This document shows positions 1 through 8,526 of a stretch of 35,115 nt of DNA, piece by piece. Both the position numbers and the translations under genes were made by a program. This DNA is from Sulfurovum sp. (GTDB taxonomy: Bacteria > Campylobacterota > Campylobacteria > Campylobacterales > Sulfurovaceae). A model generated the notes under the pieces. That model made no database searches, was not told the origin of the DNA, and was given only the letters and a program-made list of their open reading frames with translations. The DNA lies in the NCBI GenBank assembly GCA_027019175.1, contig JALUXB010000074.1, positions 1 to 35,115 on the forward strand. The letters run 5' to 3'. How positions within the stretch are numbered: position 1 is the stretch's first letter; each line of letters begins with the position of its first letter.

Positions 1-181
1 TGACCCGTCCGGGATATTTGGTATTGAGTGAGATCAGATCACCATCGATCCGCCCGCTGCCCTCCACGAGATTCGCAGGCAGCACCTTTGGGTGCAGTTT
101 CTTGTAGATCATGCCTCCGGCAATGACGATCAGCACGGCGGCGACCATTCCGATCCAGTATTTTTTAATCAGCTGTATCAT
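1..181 (-). CDS. HlyD-family membrane fusion protein, N-terminal part only
   Basis: Only the first 60 codons are in the window; the gene runs off the left edge. The start is ATG at 181, 39 bp after the RND pump gene. Residues 12-24 form one hydrophobic segment after a short basic start (MIQLIKKYW), as in an inner-membrane-anchored periplasmic adaptor. It is followed by a stretch reading EGSGRIDGDLISLNTKYPGR, which matches the start of the first beta-barrel/lipoyl half of YbhG/EmrA-type HlyD proteins. Such proteins link an inner-membrane pump to an outer-membrane channel. Its place at the end of a tetR-tolC-MFP-RND operon suggests that a second exporter, perhaps ABC or MFS, follows outside the window and shares the TolC-type channel. 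The family call is good; the transporter class is unknown. Confidence 0.75.
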   Translation of the reverse strand, partial: MIQLIKKYWIGMVAAVLIVIAGGMIYKKLHPKVLPANLVEGSGRIDGDLISLNTKYPGRV

Positions 182-220
182 TGTTTCCTCTTTTGGTCAT
201 CTCAACATATCGTACATGTT

Positions 221-3200
221 TCATAGTTTAATCTTTCCTTCATACCACTTTCGAAGCCATCGGTCTATCGGATTGATCATACGGTAGATCACCGGTACGA
301 CCACCAGTGTCAGCACCATGGAGCTGAGCAGGCCGCCGATGATCGCAATGGCCATCGGTGCTTTGGTCTCGCTTCCGAGCGAATGGCTCACCGCCAGCGG
401 CAGCATCGCAAAGACCATTGCAATGGTGGTCATCAGAATCGGACGCAGACGTTTTTCCCCCGCTTCAAGCAGCGCCGCATCGGCATCTTTGCCGCGCGCG
501 ACCGCATCGTTGGCAAAATCTACCAGAAGCACGGCATTCTTGCCGACCATCCCCATTAAGAGCATAAAGCCGATCATAACAAAGAGACTGAAGTGCTGAC
601 CGCTCAAAAAGAGTGCAATCATCACCCCGATGATACTCAGCGGCAATGCCATCATGATAATGACAGGCTGAATGAGCGATTCGTACAGAATCGCCAGAAT
701 GATGAACATCAAAATAACGGAAAGCCCCAGTGCCGCACCGAATGCCTTGTTGGTTTTGACCATCTCGTCGGCAAATCCGGTAAATTTGTAATTCACATCC
801 GGCGGCAGCAGCTTGCCGATGCCGGCTTTGGTATAGTTGACTGCACCACCGAGATCGAGCCCGAAAAGATCGGAGTAGATCGTCACCTGACGCTGGCGGT
901 TGAAGTGGTAGATCGCCGCCAGTGAAGTGGAAGGAGTGAACGTTACCAGTCCATCGAGGAAGACAAGCTTTCCGTCAGCCGCACGCAGCTGGATCTTTTT
1001 GATATCCTCCAGACTCATACGGTGCGCATCGTCAAAGCGCAATGTAATGTTGTACTGCTTTCCTTTCTCCTCGAAGTAGCTGATCTCAAGGTCACTCGAA
1101 AAGGCAATGGCGATCGCCTGCGCGATCTGGGAAGCGGAAATACCAAGCCTGTTGGCATTTTCACGCAGAATGTTGATGTCTATCTGCGGTTTCCCCTCAT
1201 CCATATTGCTGTCGATATCAACAAAGCCTTTCTTTTTCGCAAGGTAGGCCATCAGCTTCTCTTTGGCAACTTCAAGCGACTTGAACGAATCGGAGGTCAG
1301 CACGATCTGGTAAGGCACAGAAACCCCTGCCCCCTTGATGCTCGGTATCGCAGCTGCGGTAATGAACATCTTTTTGGCATAGGGTTTGAGACGTTCCCGT
1401 GTCTGCTGAATGATCTCTTCCTGGCTGAGCGCACGTTTGTCTTTGGGTACAAGTTTGACATAGATCAGCGCCTTGTTCTTTTCGCGTACGGCATTGTAGC
1501 CGACACTGAGTGTGGTAAAGCGCACGTTTTTGTCTTCGCGTATCTTTGCCTCCACTGCTTTGGCCTGGCGGATCATCTCTCCGAGCGAAATACCCGGTTT
1601 GGCACGCAGTTTCACTTCAAACTCCGCCTTGTCCTCTTTGGGGATGAAGTCCATCCCGATCTTTGGAAAAAGTGCCAGCGAACCGACAAACACGGCAAGC
1701 ACCAGCAGCAGCGTGGAAACTTTAAAGCGGAGTGCCAGTTTCAAAATGGCATCGTAGCCACGCTCCATCGCTTTGAAAAAAGGTTCAGTCATATTGTAAA
1801 AACGGCTCTCTCCCCTGTGGAGTACCCGCGCACTGAGACTTGGCATGAAGCTCATCGCCACGGTGTAGGAGATGATGACCGCAAAACCTACCGTCATTGC
1901 AAAGCTTTCGAAAAACTTTCCGACAATACCGCTCATGTGGGATACAGGAATGAATACTGCCAGCAGCATTGCCGAAATAGCGAAAATGGCAAAGGCCATC
2001 TCCTTGACACCCTCCACTGCCGCTTCGAATTTGCCCATGCCCGCTTCCATCTTCTTGTAAATATTCTCCAGTACGACAATGGCATCGTCGATGATGATCC
2101 CGATAGAGAGTGTCAGTCCGATAAGTGTCATTTTGTTCAGGTCATACCCCATGAAATCCATCAGGGCGATCGTACCCATAATGGAGATGGGAATGGAGAG
2201 TGCAGAGACAACCGTAATGGTGAAGTTGCGCAGGAAACCAAAGATAATGATGACCGCCAGAAATGCACCATAAATGAGGTCGAACTCCACATCTTTGAGC
2301 GAGTGGATGATAAACGGTGTCGTATCCTGCACGATCTGAATGCCATATTTGTCGCCGGCAAGTTTCTGCAGCTGCGGCAGGGTCTCTTTGACACGCTTGA
2401 CCACCTCAAGTGTATTGGTACCGGAGATCTTCTGTACTTCAAGCATAACCCCCGGCGTACCGTTGTAGGAAGCATAACTGTCGGGGTCGCTGAGGGCATC
2501 GACCACTTTGGCAACATCCCGCAGGCGAATATCATCTTTAAGGATGATGTTTTCCAACTGCTCAACACTTAACGCATCGGCACGCGTTTTAAGAATGAAC
2601 TCCCGTTTTTTGGTAATGAGCTTGCCGCCGCCGATCTTGACATTCTCCTGCTTGATCATTTCGTTGAGTTCACGCACGGTAATGCCGAATTTGTTGAGTT
2701 TTTCAATATCGGGGAAGATTTTCAGCTCCCGGTCACGGTAACCGATGATGTTGATGGCACCCACACCGTTGATCTTCTGCAGTGCCGGTTTGGCTTTCTC
2801 GTCGGCAAAGAGCATCAGATTTTGCAGCGTATCGTTTTTGGCGGTAAGGAAAACATTGACCACCGGTGCACCGCCGATGTCAAGCTTGCTTACCAGCGGC
2901 ATCTTGGCATTTTTGGGAAGCTCTACCGCCGCTACTTTGTCACGTACATCATTGGTCGCTTCGTCAATGTTCCGCTCAAGGAAAAACTTGACCATGACCA
3001 CTGAAGCCCCCTCGGAACTGGTAGAGGTAATGGAGTCAACCCCACCGATACGCGAAATGGCCTCTTCGATCTTTTCGGTTACCTGTGACTCTACCGTATC
3101 GGCATCGGCACCGGGATAAACGGTCTTGATGGTGACCATCGGAAAATCGACATTGGGAAAGAGCGATGAAGGCATGCTTTTGAAACTGAGCCATCCGAAA

Positions 3201-3262
3201 ATGACCAGCGTAAAGACATACATCAGTGTCGCAATGGGACGGTTGATCGCTAATTTATACAT
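221..3262 (-). CDS. RND-family multidrug efflux pump, inner-membrane subunit (AcrB/HAE1 type)
   Basis: This 1013-residue protein has the full length of an AcrB/MexB-type proton-driven exporter. It shows the N-terminal transmembrane helix (residues 9-27), two large periplasmic loops and the two six-helix membrane halves. The proton-relay pair D392-D393 is present in IGIIIDDAIVV, and the partner lysine of the tenth helix appears in GMVGKNAVLLVDF, so the pump should be active. It would sit in the inner membrane as a trimer and take drugs, dyes, detergents or other amphiphiles from the periplasm. The fusion-protein gene ends 9 bp upstream and the TolC gene precedes that, so all three tripartite parts are co-transcribed. 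An AGGA ribosome site precedes the ATG. The substrate cannot be read from the sequence. Confidence 0.95.
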   Translation of the reverse strand: MYKLAINRPIATLMYVFTLVIFGWLSFKSMPSSLFPNVDFPMVTIKTVYPGADADTVESQVTEKIEEAISRIGGVDSITSTSSEGASVVMVKFFLERNIDEATNDVRDKVAAVELPKNAKMPLVSKLDIGGAPVVNVFLTAKNDTLQNLMLFADEKAKPALQKINGVGAINIIGYRDRELKIFPDIEKLNKFGITVRELNEMIKQENVKIGGGKLITKKREFILKTRADALSVEQLENIILKDDIRLRDVAKVVDALSDPDSYASYNGTPGVMLEVQKISGTNTLEVVKRVKETLPQLQKLAGDKYGIQIVQDTTPFIIHSLKDVEFDLIYGAFLAVIIIFGFLRNFTITVVSALSIPISIMGTIALMDFMGYDLNKMTLIGLTLSIGIIIDDAIVVLENIYKKMEAGMGKFEAAVEGVKEMAFAIFAISAMLLAVFIPVSHMSGIVGKFFESFAMTVGFAVIISYTVAMSFMPSLSARVLHRGESRFYNMTEPFFKAMERGYDAILKLALRFKVSTLLLVLAVFVGSLALFPKIGMDFIPKEDKAEFEVKLRAKPGISLGEMIRQAKAVEAKIREDKNVRFTTLSVGYNAVREKNKALIYVKLVPKDKRALSQEEIIQQTRERLKPYAKKMFITAAAIPSIKGAGVSVPYQIVLTSDSFKSLEVAKEKLMAYLAKKKGFVDIDSNMDEGKPQIDINILRENANRLGISASQIAQAIAIAFSSDLEISYFEEKGKQYNITLRFDDAHRMSLEDIKKIQLRAADGKLVFLDGLVTFTPSTSLAAIYHFNRQRQVTIYSDLFGLDLGGAVNYTKAGIGKLLPPDVNYKFTGFADEMVKTNKAFGAALGLSVILMFIILAILYESLIQPVIIMMALPLSIIGVMIALFLSGQHFSLFVMIGFMLLMGMVGKNAVLLVDFANDAVARGKDADAALLEAGEKRLRPILMTTIAMVFAMLPLAVSHSLGSETKAPMAIAIIGGLLSSMVLTLVVVPVIYRMINPIDRWLRKWYEGKIKL

Positions 3263-3271
3263 TCAAATATC

Positions 3272-3982
3272 CTACTTTGATTCGGGAATGATGATGTATC
3301 CGGTACCAAAAAGGCCGGGGGTGAACCCTTCCACCTCTACCTCCGCATGCAATTTTCTGTTGTCACTGTCTGCATAGGGGTATACTCTGGCAATGGTGCC
3401 GGTGTACGCTTTGGCATCACCGTCGACATGGTAGCGGAAAAGCAGTCCCGGCTTCACCTTTTTCCAGTACTTCTGATCGATATCCAGCACCAGTTTGCGC
3501 GCCTTGATGCTCTGGATCTTGAAAATCGTACGTATCATCGCACCGCTGACCGCATCACCTGCTTCGACCTTTTTTTCATAGATAACACCGTCGAAAGGGG
3601 CTTTCAGTACGGTTTTGTCATAAAGTGCCTGCTGCAGCGCTACCTGCGCCTTTGCATGCTCGTATTTGTAGGCATACTGGTCGAACTTTGCCTCATCGAC
3701 CAGTTTTTTCACTTTCAGCTGACGCTCATAGTCACGCTTGGCATACTTGAGCGCCGTTTTGGCGATCTCCAAAGATGCTTTGGCATCGCTGTTTTCAAGA
3801 GAGGCCAGCACTGCATCTTTTTTAACGGCCGAAGCAATGTCAACGTATACTTTTCCGACAATTCCCGTAGTGGTAAAAGCCAGATCAGCATGCCGTTTGG
3901 CTTCGACATTGAAGGTTGCATAGATCTCTTCGGCTCTAAGAGCGATCATTGCCAGCATCAGGCTCAGTACAATTCTTTTCAT
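3272..3982 (-). CDS. RND efflux periplasmic adaptor (membrane fusion protein), short form
   Basis: This is a 236-residue periplasmic adaptor that should bridge the RND pump and the TolC-type channel. Residues 1-17 are a signal sequence. The lipoyl half-motifs (TGIVGKVYVDIASAVKK and LKAPFDGVIYEKKVEAGDAV) flank a short alpha-hairpin (about residues 65-125), followed by a beta-barrel region. It is clearly shorter than AcrA-like adaptors (usually 350-400 residues). Most of the hairpin extension and the membrane-proximal domain are missing, as in other minimal adaptors of this phylum. Its ATG overlaps the TGA of the tolC gene as ATGA, which indicates translational coupling. Function is inferred from family and operon. 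Confidence 0.88.
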   Translation of the reverse strand: MKRIVLSLMLAMIALRAEEIYATFNVEAKRHADLAFTTTGIVGKVYVDIASAVKKDAVLASLENSDAKASLEIAKTALKYAKRDYERQLKVKKLVDEAKFDQYAYKYEHAKAQVALQQALYDKTVLKAPFDGVIYEKKVEAGDAVSGAMIRTIFKIQSIKARKLVLDIDQKYWKKVKPGLLFRYHVDGDAKAYTGTIARVYPYADSDNRKLHAEVEVEGFTPGLFGTGYIIIPESK

Positions 3983-5238
3983 CTCACAAACTCCCTTGGG
4001 TCTTTGCCCGCATAGTAATAGTAGAGCGACTTTTTGATCTCATAGTCATACAGCGTCTCTTTGTAACGCGCTTCCGCCAGCGTCTTCTGTGCCAGTGCAT
4101 CGAGATAGGCGATGTCATCGACCAGTCCTGCTTCAAACTTTTTCCGGATGGTCCTGTAGGTACTCTCTGCCGCCCTGAGTGCACTTTTGGCACTTTTCAT
4201 CTTTGCCCGTGTCGTCACCAGGGTTTTACCTGCAATTTTAAAGTGCATCAGCTGCTCTTTTTTCGCATGGGTCAGTTCACTCTCCAGTGCAAGTTTCTGC
4301 AACCGTACCGCTTCACTCTCATGTTTCATGCGTCCCTTGTCAAAAAGGCGCATATTGAGCGAAAGTTTTACTTCATTCTGGTGGTCTATGAGAAAAGCGT
4401 CACTTCCGCCAAGTCCGGGCAGCGGCGGAAGGGTGGTCGTATCATCAAAGTTTGAATGGTGGTAGGTATCGCTCACCCCTACCTGCGGCAGATAGTTCGC
4501 ATCGATCGCTTTGGCATTTTCACCGACCGCTTTGGCCTGTGCACGCATGATCTTGATGGCATCAAACCATTCGAAATGGACACCGTGCGGTGTCACAAAA
4601 CGGCTGTTGCCAAGATGTGTTGCATCGATGCCGCTGAGTAACCTGAGGTTTTCCCGCGCTGTCTGGATGTTGAGGCTGACATTTTCCATCGTGTAACGGT
4701 TGTTGTCGTAGACTGCCTGCAGTTTGTCCACTGCTTCCTGGGTGGCAAGACCGGTGAGCTTGAAACGCTTGACGCGTACAATCTGGGCTTTGAGCTCTTT
4801 GGAACGCTCTTTTAGTGCGTGCAGATTTGCCTGCAGTTTCTTGATGGTATAGTAGTACTGCACAATCTGCAGTGTCACACTCTTTGAAAAGGCCTCTTTT
4901 TCAAAAAACGATGCCTCTTTTGCATACGATTTGGCTTTCAGAACGGCCGCCTTGCGCCCGCCGTCGTAAAGTTCCAGGTGTACGCCGGCATAGACTGTCG
5001 CCGTACGTCCCGGCTGCACAATAGAGGAGGGGTTTACCGCACTGTAGCTTCCGCCGACATCGAGAGTAGGCCAGTAGGCACTCTTTGCCGACTCGACCTC
5101 CTGGGCTTTCGATTTGATGGTGAACTCTTTGGCTTTGATCTGTCCATTCGATTTTTGGGCATGGTCGATAAACGCCCCCAACCCTCCTGCATACGTCAGC
5201 GTTATGAGCGGTATACATATCATGAGCAGTTTTTTCAT
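3979..5238 (-). CDS. TolC-family outer-membrane efflux protein
   Basis: This 419-residue protein has a signal peptide (MKKLLMICIPLITLTYA) and two homologous long helical halves rich in Ala, Lys and Glu, as in TolC/OEP channels. It would form the trimeric outer-membrane duct for the neighbouring RND pump. An in-frame ATG six codons upstream (5256) is possible. I prefer 5238 because AAGGAG lies 7 nt before it, the signal peptide then starts cleanly with MKK, and the ATG overlaps the tetR stop as ATGA. The 3' end overlaps the adaptor gene in the same way, so the four genes from tetR to the pump form one tightly coupled unit. Confidence 0.92.
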   Translation of the reverse strand: MKKLLMICIPLITLTYAGGLGAFIDHAQKSNGQIKAKEFTIKSKAQEVESAKSAYWPTLDVGGSYSAVNPSSIVQPGRTATVYAGVHLELYDGGRKAAVLKAKSYAKEASFFEKEAFSKSVTLQIVQYYYTIKKLQANLHALKERSKELKAQIVRVKRFKLTGLATQEAVDKLQAVYDNNRYTMENVSLNIQTARENLRLLSGIDATHLGNSRFVTPHGVHFEWFDAIKIMRAQAKAVGENAKAIDANYLPQVGVSDTYHHSNFDDTTTLPPLPGLGGSDAFLIDHQNEVKLSLNMRLFDKGRMKHESEAVRLQKLALESELTHAKKEQLMHFKIAGKTLVTTRAKMKSAKSALRAAESTYRTIRKKFEAGLVDDIAYLDALAQKTLAEARYKETLYDYEIKKSLYYYYAGKDPREFVR

Positions 5239-5840
5239 GCTTCTTCTCCTTCGCATGCCAACAGCGCCATCAGCGTATCGACATAGGTATGAATTTCGTG
5301 TTTGAGATCGCGGTTTCGTTCAGTTGTCTCAGAAATGATGAACATCCCTTTGGCTGTCGCAAAAATGGCACCGGTCATCTGGCGGGTCACCGGCTTGAGT
5401 TCTCCGCGTTCGATCCCCGCTTCAATGATCTTTTCAAACCAGGCATAGTAGTAGTCAAAACACTCTGTCTGGAACGCTTTCATCTCCTCCTGCGGTGAGA
5501 GCAGGGAAATACCGGTAAACATTTTATAGAGTTCACGCAGTTCACCACTCTCTTCATCGTAGAAAAAATCGGCAAATATCTTGATCTTCTCCGGCGTGTG
5601 CTCCGCCTGTTCGAGCCGGGCTTCAATGCGCGCATTGTGTGCATGCATCAAAATCTCTACCAATTCAAAAAGCAGCTCCTCTTTGCTCTTGAAATATTCA
5701 TAGAACGTGCCCTTCCCAATGCCTGCTGCCCGGGCAATGGCAGAAATGGTCAGGTTCTGAATACCTTTATCGAGGATAATATCCCTGGAAGCGAGTGCAA
5801 TATCCCTGCGCTTCTGTGTCTTGTCTACAATAATTGCCAT
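5235..5840 (-). CDS. TetR/AcrR-family transcriptional regulator, probable efflux repressor
   Basis: This 201-residue regulator has an N-terminal TetR DNA-binding domain (residues about 8-55), with the helix-turn-helix core ISAIARAAGIGKGTFYEYFKSKEEL. The C-terminal all-helical region is variable and would bind the inducing ligand. It is the first gene of the efflux operon and overlaps tolC by 4 bp (ATGA), so it probably represses its own operon and is released by pump substrates. A palindromic operator candidate lies 25-37 bp before its start codon. The regulator's ligand cannot be predicted. Confidence 0.93.
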   Translation of the reverse strand: MAIIVDKTQKRRDIALASRDIILDKGIQNLTISAIARAAGIGKGTFYEYFKSKEELLFELVEILMHAHNARIEARLEQAEHTPEKIKIFADFFYDEESGELRELYKMFTGISLLSPQEEMKAFQTECFDYYYAWFEKIIEAGIERGELKPVTRQMTGAIFATAKGMFIISETTERNRDLKHEIHTYVDTLMALLACEGEEA

Positions 5841-5864
5841 AATGACCTCAAAGTAAAAAATGAC

Positions 5865-5877
5865 TGACCGTCGGTCA
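5865..5877. promoter_or_regulatory. TetR-type operator palindrome upstream of the efflux operon
   Basis: TGACCGTCGGTCA is a perfect inverted repeat of 6-bp arms around one central base. It is preceded by a further TGAC, giving a TGACTGACCG half-site. It lies 25 bp before the tetR start codon, where a bound repressor would block the operon promoter. Sites of this kind are common in front of autoregulated TetR-family genes. Binding is inferred. Confidence 0.7.
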
Positions 5878-5939
5878 ATTAAAAAATTATAGTCCTTTTT
5901 CCTTAAAAAATGTACCTTGTTAACCTAAATGCCGATTAT

Positions 5940-5969
5940 TACGCTATACTCCGGCATAAATTTAGCGTA
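5940..5969. repeat. 7-bp inverted repeat in the rhlE upstream region
   Basis: TACGCTA (5940-5946) and TAGCGTA (5963-5969) are perfect inverted arms separated by 16 bp. A TATACT -10-like hexamer (5945-5950) overlaps the left arm. The element lies about 130-160 bp before the helicase start codon. It could be an operator or a hairpin at the 5' end of the helicase mRNA. The rest of the 217-bp gap (5881-6097) holds no gene that I can support. Confidence 0.35.
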
Positions 5970-6097
5970 TATCGGTTCAACGACTTCTTTTCTGCCTTAC
6001 TTTCAAGGTGCAATACCAAACCACACTACTTAGCCCCGAACCGGCCATTTTCAATGCGGCGGCTTGGCAATCAAAAACATACACCATTAGGATATTT

Positions 6098-7336
6098 ATG
6101 TCATTTACAACACTGGGGCTCAATGAAGCGCTCCTCAAAGCGATCAAAGAAACAGGCTACACTGCCCCAACCCCCATTCAGGCCAAAGCCATTCCCACCG
6201 TCATCGAAGGCAAAGATGTACTCGCAGCAGCACAGACAGGCACAGGCAAAACCGCCGGCTTTACCCTCCCTATTTTGCAGCGTCTCTCGCAGACAGAGCC
6301 AAAGATGAAGTCAAAGCAGATCCGCGTGCTGGTACTCACACCGACGCGTGAACTCGCCGCACAGGTGGAAGAGAGTATCAAGACCTACGGCAAATACCTT
6401 CCCCACTCCTCTACCGTCATCTTCGGCGGTGTGGGTATCAACCCGCAGCTTGCAGCACTCAGAAAAGGAGTGGAAATCGTCGTCGCCACGCCGGGTAGGC
6501 TGCTTGACATTGCAGGACAGAAAGGCATTGACTTTTCTGCACTTGAAACACTCGTACTCGACGAAGCGGACAGAATGCTCGACATGGGTTTCATTCACGA
6601 CATCAAAAAACTGATGAAGATGATGCCAAAGCAGAAGCAGACCCTGCTCTTTTCGGCAACCTTCTCCAAAGAGATCAAACAACTTGCTTCCGGCCTGCTG
6701 CATGACCCAGTACTCATAGAGGTCGCTCGAGAGAACACCACGGCTACAAAAATAAGTCAGGTGGTACACCCCGTCGACAAGGCACGCAAAAGAGCCCTGC
6801 TGACGCAGCTTATCAAAGAGAAAAAGTGGTCACAGGTGCTTGTCTTCACACGCACCAAACACGGCGCCAACAGACTGACAAAACAGCTAAGCGAAGCGGG
6901 TATTCGCGCAGCAGCCATTCACGGTGACAAGTCACAGGGGGCACGCACCAAAGCGTTGGCAGGATTCAAATCCAACAGCATTCAGGTACTGGTTGCCACC
7001 GACATCGCCGCCAGAGGCATCGACATCGACCAGCTGCCGCACGTGGTCAACTACGAACTGCCCAACGTCCCCGAAGACTATGTGCACCGCATAGGACGTA
7101 CAGGACGTGCGGGACAGAGCGGCGAAGCCGTATCGCTTGTCTGTATCGATGAGCACAAACTTCTTGCCGACATCGAACGTTTTACCAAAGCAAAAATTGA
7201 AAAAGTGCAGATAGAGGGATATACGCCTGACCCCAGCATCAAAGCGGAGCCTATTCAGAAAAAACAGCAGAACAGAAACCGTTCACGCGGCGCTTCGCCA
7301 CGCAATGGCAACAGAAACAGCCGTGCCAGAGCTTAA
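6098..7336 (+). CDS. rhlE: DEAD-box ATP-dependent RNA helicase, RhlE type
   Basis: This 412-residue helicase unwinds short RNA duplexes using ATP and probably serves ribosome assembly and RNA decay, especially in the cold. All superfamily 2 motifs are visible: Q motif (YTAPTPIQ), motif I (AQTGTGKT, 45-52), [20 protein letters not shown], the GDKSQGAR segment, [12 protein letters not shown], and [10 protein letters not shown]. The C-terminal tail is rich in Arg, Asn and Lys (about 30 residues) and should be an RNA-binding extension. A longer reading frame opens at 6008. I chose ATG 6098 because AGGA lies 5 nt upstream and MSFTTLGL is the usual family start. Its stop overlaps the convergent GH3 stop. 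Confidence 0.95.
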   Translation: MSFTTLGLNEALLKAIKETGYTAPTPIQAKAIPTVIEGKDVLAAAQTGTGKTAGFTLPILQRLSQTEPKMKSKQIRVLVLTPTRELAAQVEESIKTYGKYLPHSSTVIFGGVGINPQLAALRKGVEIVVATPGRLLDIAGQKGIDFSALETLVLDEADRMLDMGFIHDIKKLMKMMPKQKQTLLFSATFSKEIKQLASGLLHDPVLIEVARENTTATKISQVVHPVDKARKRALLTQLIKEKKWSQVLVFTRTKHGANRLTKQLSEAGIRAAAIHGDKSQGARTKALAGFKSNSIQVLVATDIAARGIDIDQLPHVVNYELPNVPEDYVHRIGRTGRAGQSGEAVSLVCIDEHKLLADIERFTKAKIEKVQIEGYTPDPSIKAEPIQKKQQNRNRSRGASPRNGNRNSRARA

Positions 7337-8412
7337 AGGCGCGTTTTAAGCTTCTGAATACGTGTGTAGGAGGCATCTATACGCGTTTTGGAAACTTTTC
7401 CTTCCCGGATCAGTCTTTCAATGGTTTGTACCAGTCTTTTTGTCGACACCACTTTGCGCGGGTCAAGCTGGTTGCCAAAGAGCAATATGTCATCTCCGGC
7501 ATTGATGGCAAGTTCCAGCGTCTTTTTGAGTGCATACTTCTGACTGATCGCCCCCATCTGAAGATCATCGGTAACCACTACTCCCTGAAAGCCGATCTTT
7601 TTACGTAACAGCCCCTCTACCGTTTTTCTTGACAGTGTCGCGGGATAGTTCACGTCAAGTTTTTTGTTGAATACGTGCGCAACCATCACCGTATCAGCCT
7701 TGTTTTTGAGCAGTCTGTAAGGCTCCAGCTCAACCGGCTTCCACAAATGGGTCACATCGACAAACCCTTTATGGGTATCGCCCACAGACGAACCGTGCCC
7801 GGGGAAATGTTTGAGAGAGGTCAATACCCCGTATCGGTGCATCGCATCGATAAAAATGGATGCATACTTCTCTACTGTTTCGGGGTCTTTCCCGAACGAG
7901 CGTCCCAAGCCGTGGATCACATGGTTTTTAGGGTTGATGTCAAGGTCTACCACCGGTGCAAGGTCGTAGTTGATACCGACACTTTTAAGCTCTTTGGCCA
8001 TCTTTGTATATGTCTGCTTCATATTGCCGGACTTCACCACATCGGCCGCTTTGGGGAATTTGCCGTAGAAACCGTACCTGCTCTTGAGCCGCTGTACCCT
8101 GCCGCCCTCCTGGTCGACGGCAATAAGCAGTTTCCCGTCACGGCTGCACGCCTGTAGCTCCTTTGTAAGTCTGGCTACCTGTGCTTTGAAAGCAATGTTT
8201 TTGGGTTTGCTTTTGTCAACAGGATTGTAGTCGAACAAAATGACAGCACCGAGATTGTACTGTCTGATATCTTTGCATATTTGCGAACCGGGCTTGGCAG
8301 AGGTACCGTGAAACCCTACCATAAGCATTTGCCCTATCTTTTGTTCCAGCAGGACGTGTGCGGAGAGTACAGAAACCCCGACCGCCACACCAAATAGCAT
8401 CTTTTTAAACAT
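7333..8412 (-). CDS. nagZ: Glycoside hydrolase family 3, beta-N-acetylhexosaminidase (NagZ-like), exported
   Basis: This 359-residue enzyme probably removes N-acetylglucosamine from muropeptides during peptidoglycan recycling. GH3 hallmarks are [10 protein letters not shown] (about 100-109), [16 protein letters not shown] with the catalytic His at 214, and the nucleophile Asp282 in [10 protein letters not shown]. The His-Asp pairing is the NagZ-type variant. An N-terminal hydrophobic signal sequence (residues 1-21) puts the protein in the periplasm. Classical NagZ of E. coli is cytoplasmic, so the substrate pool here may be murein fragments in the periplasm or external chitin oligomers. AAGGA precedes the ATG. 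The 3' end overlaps rhlE by 4 bp, convergently. Confidence 0.88.
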   Translation of the reverse strand: MFKKMLFGVAVGVSVLSAHVLLEQKIGQMLMVGFHGTSAKPGSQICKDIRQYNLGAVILFDYNPVDKSKPKNIAFKAQVARLTKELQACSRDGKLLIAVDQEGGRVQRLKSRYGFYGKFPKAADVVKSGNMKQTYTKMAKELKSVGINYDLAPVVDLDINPKNHVIHGLGRSFGKDPETVEKYASIFIDAMHRYGVLTSLKHFPGHGSSVGDTHKGFVDVTHLWKPVELEPYRLLKNKADTVMVAHVFNKKLDVNYPATLSRKTVEGLLRKKIGFQGVVVTDDLQMGAISQKYALKKTLELAINAGDDILLFGNQLDPRKVVSTKRLVQTIERLIREGKVSKTRIDASYTRIQKLKTRL

Positions 8413-8468
8413 GTTGCTTTCCTTCTTGATTGCTATACATCATTACTGTGGGAGAACCCGTGTAAAGC

Positions 8469-8477
8469 ATTATAGCA
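8469..8477 (-). promoter_or_regulatory. Extended -10 promoter for the GH3 gene
   Basis: On the minus strand the sequence reads TGCTATAAT, an extended -10 box, about 57 bp before the start codon at 8412. No good -35 is visible, which is usual in this phylum. Confidence 0.55.
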
Positions 8478-8526
8478 CTTAAAAAAGCAAATTTTGTATT
8501 TTTGGCTCCTCTTTATGCAATATCCT

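Noticed and set aside
1022..2572. 516-codon open frame opposite the RND pump gene
   Set aside because: It runs antisense to a complete, motif-rich RND gene. Its translation has no domain pattern and is rich in His, Cys and Arg, as expected of a shadow frame.
6008..6097. 30-codon N-terminal extension of the RNA helicase
   Set aside because: ATG 6098 has a ribosome site and starts at the conserved family position. The extension has no similarity to helicase sequences.
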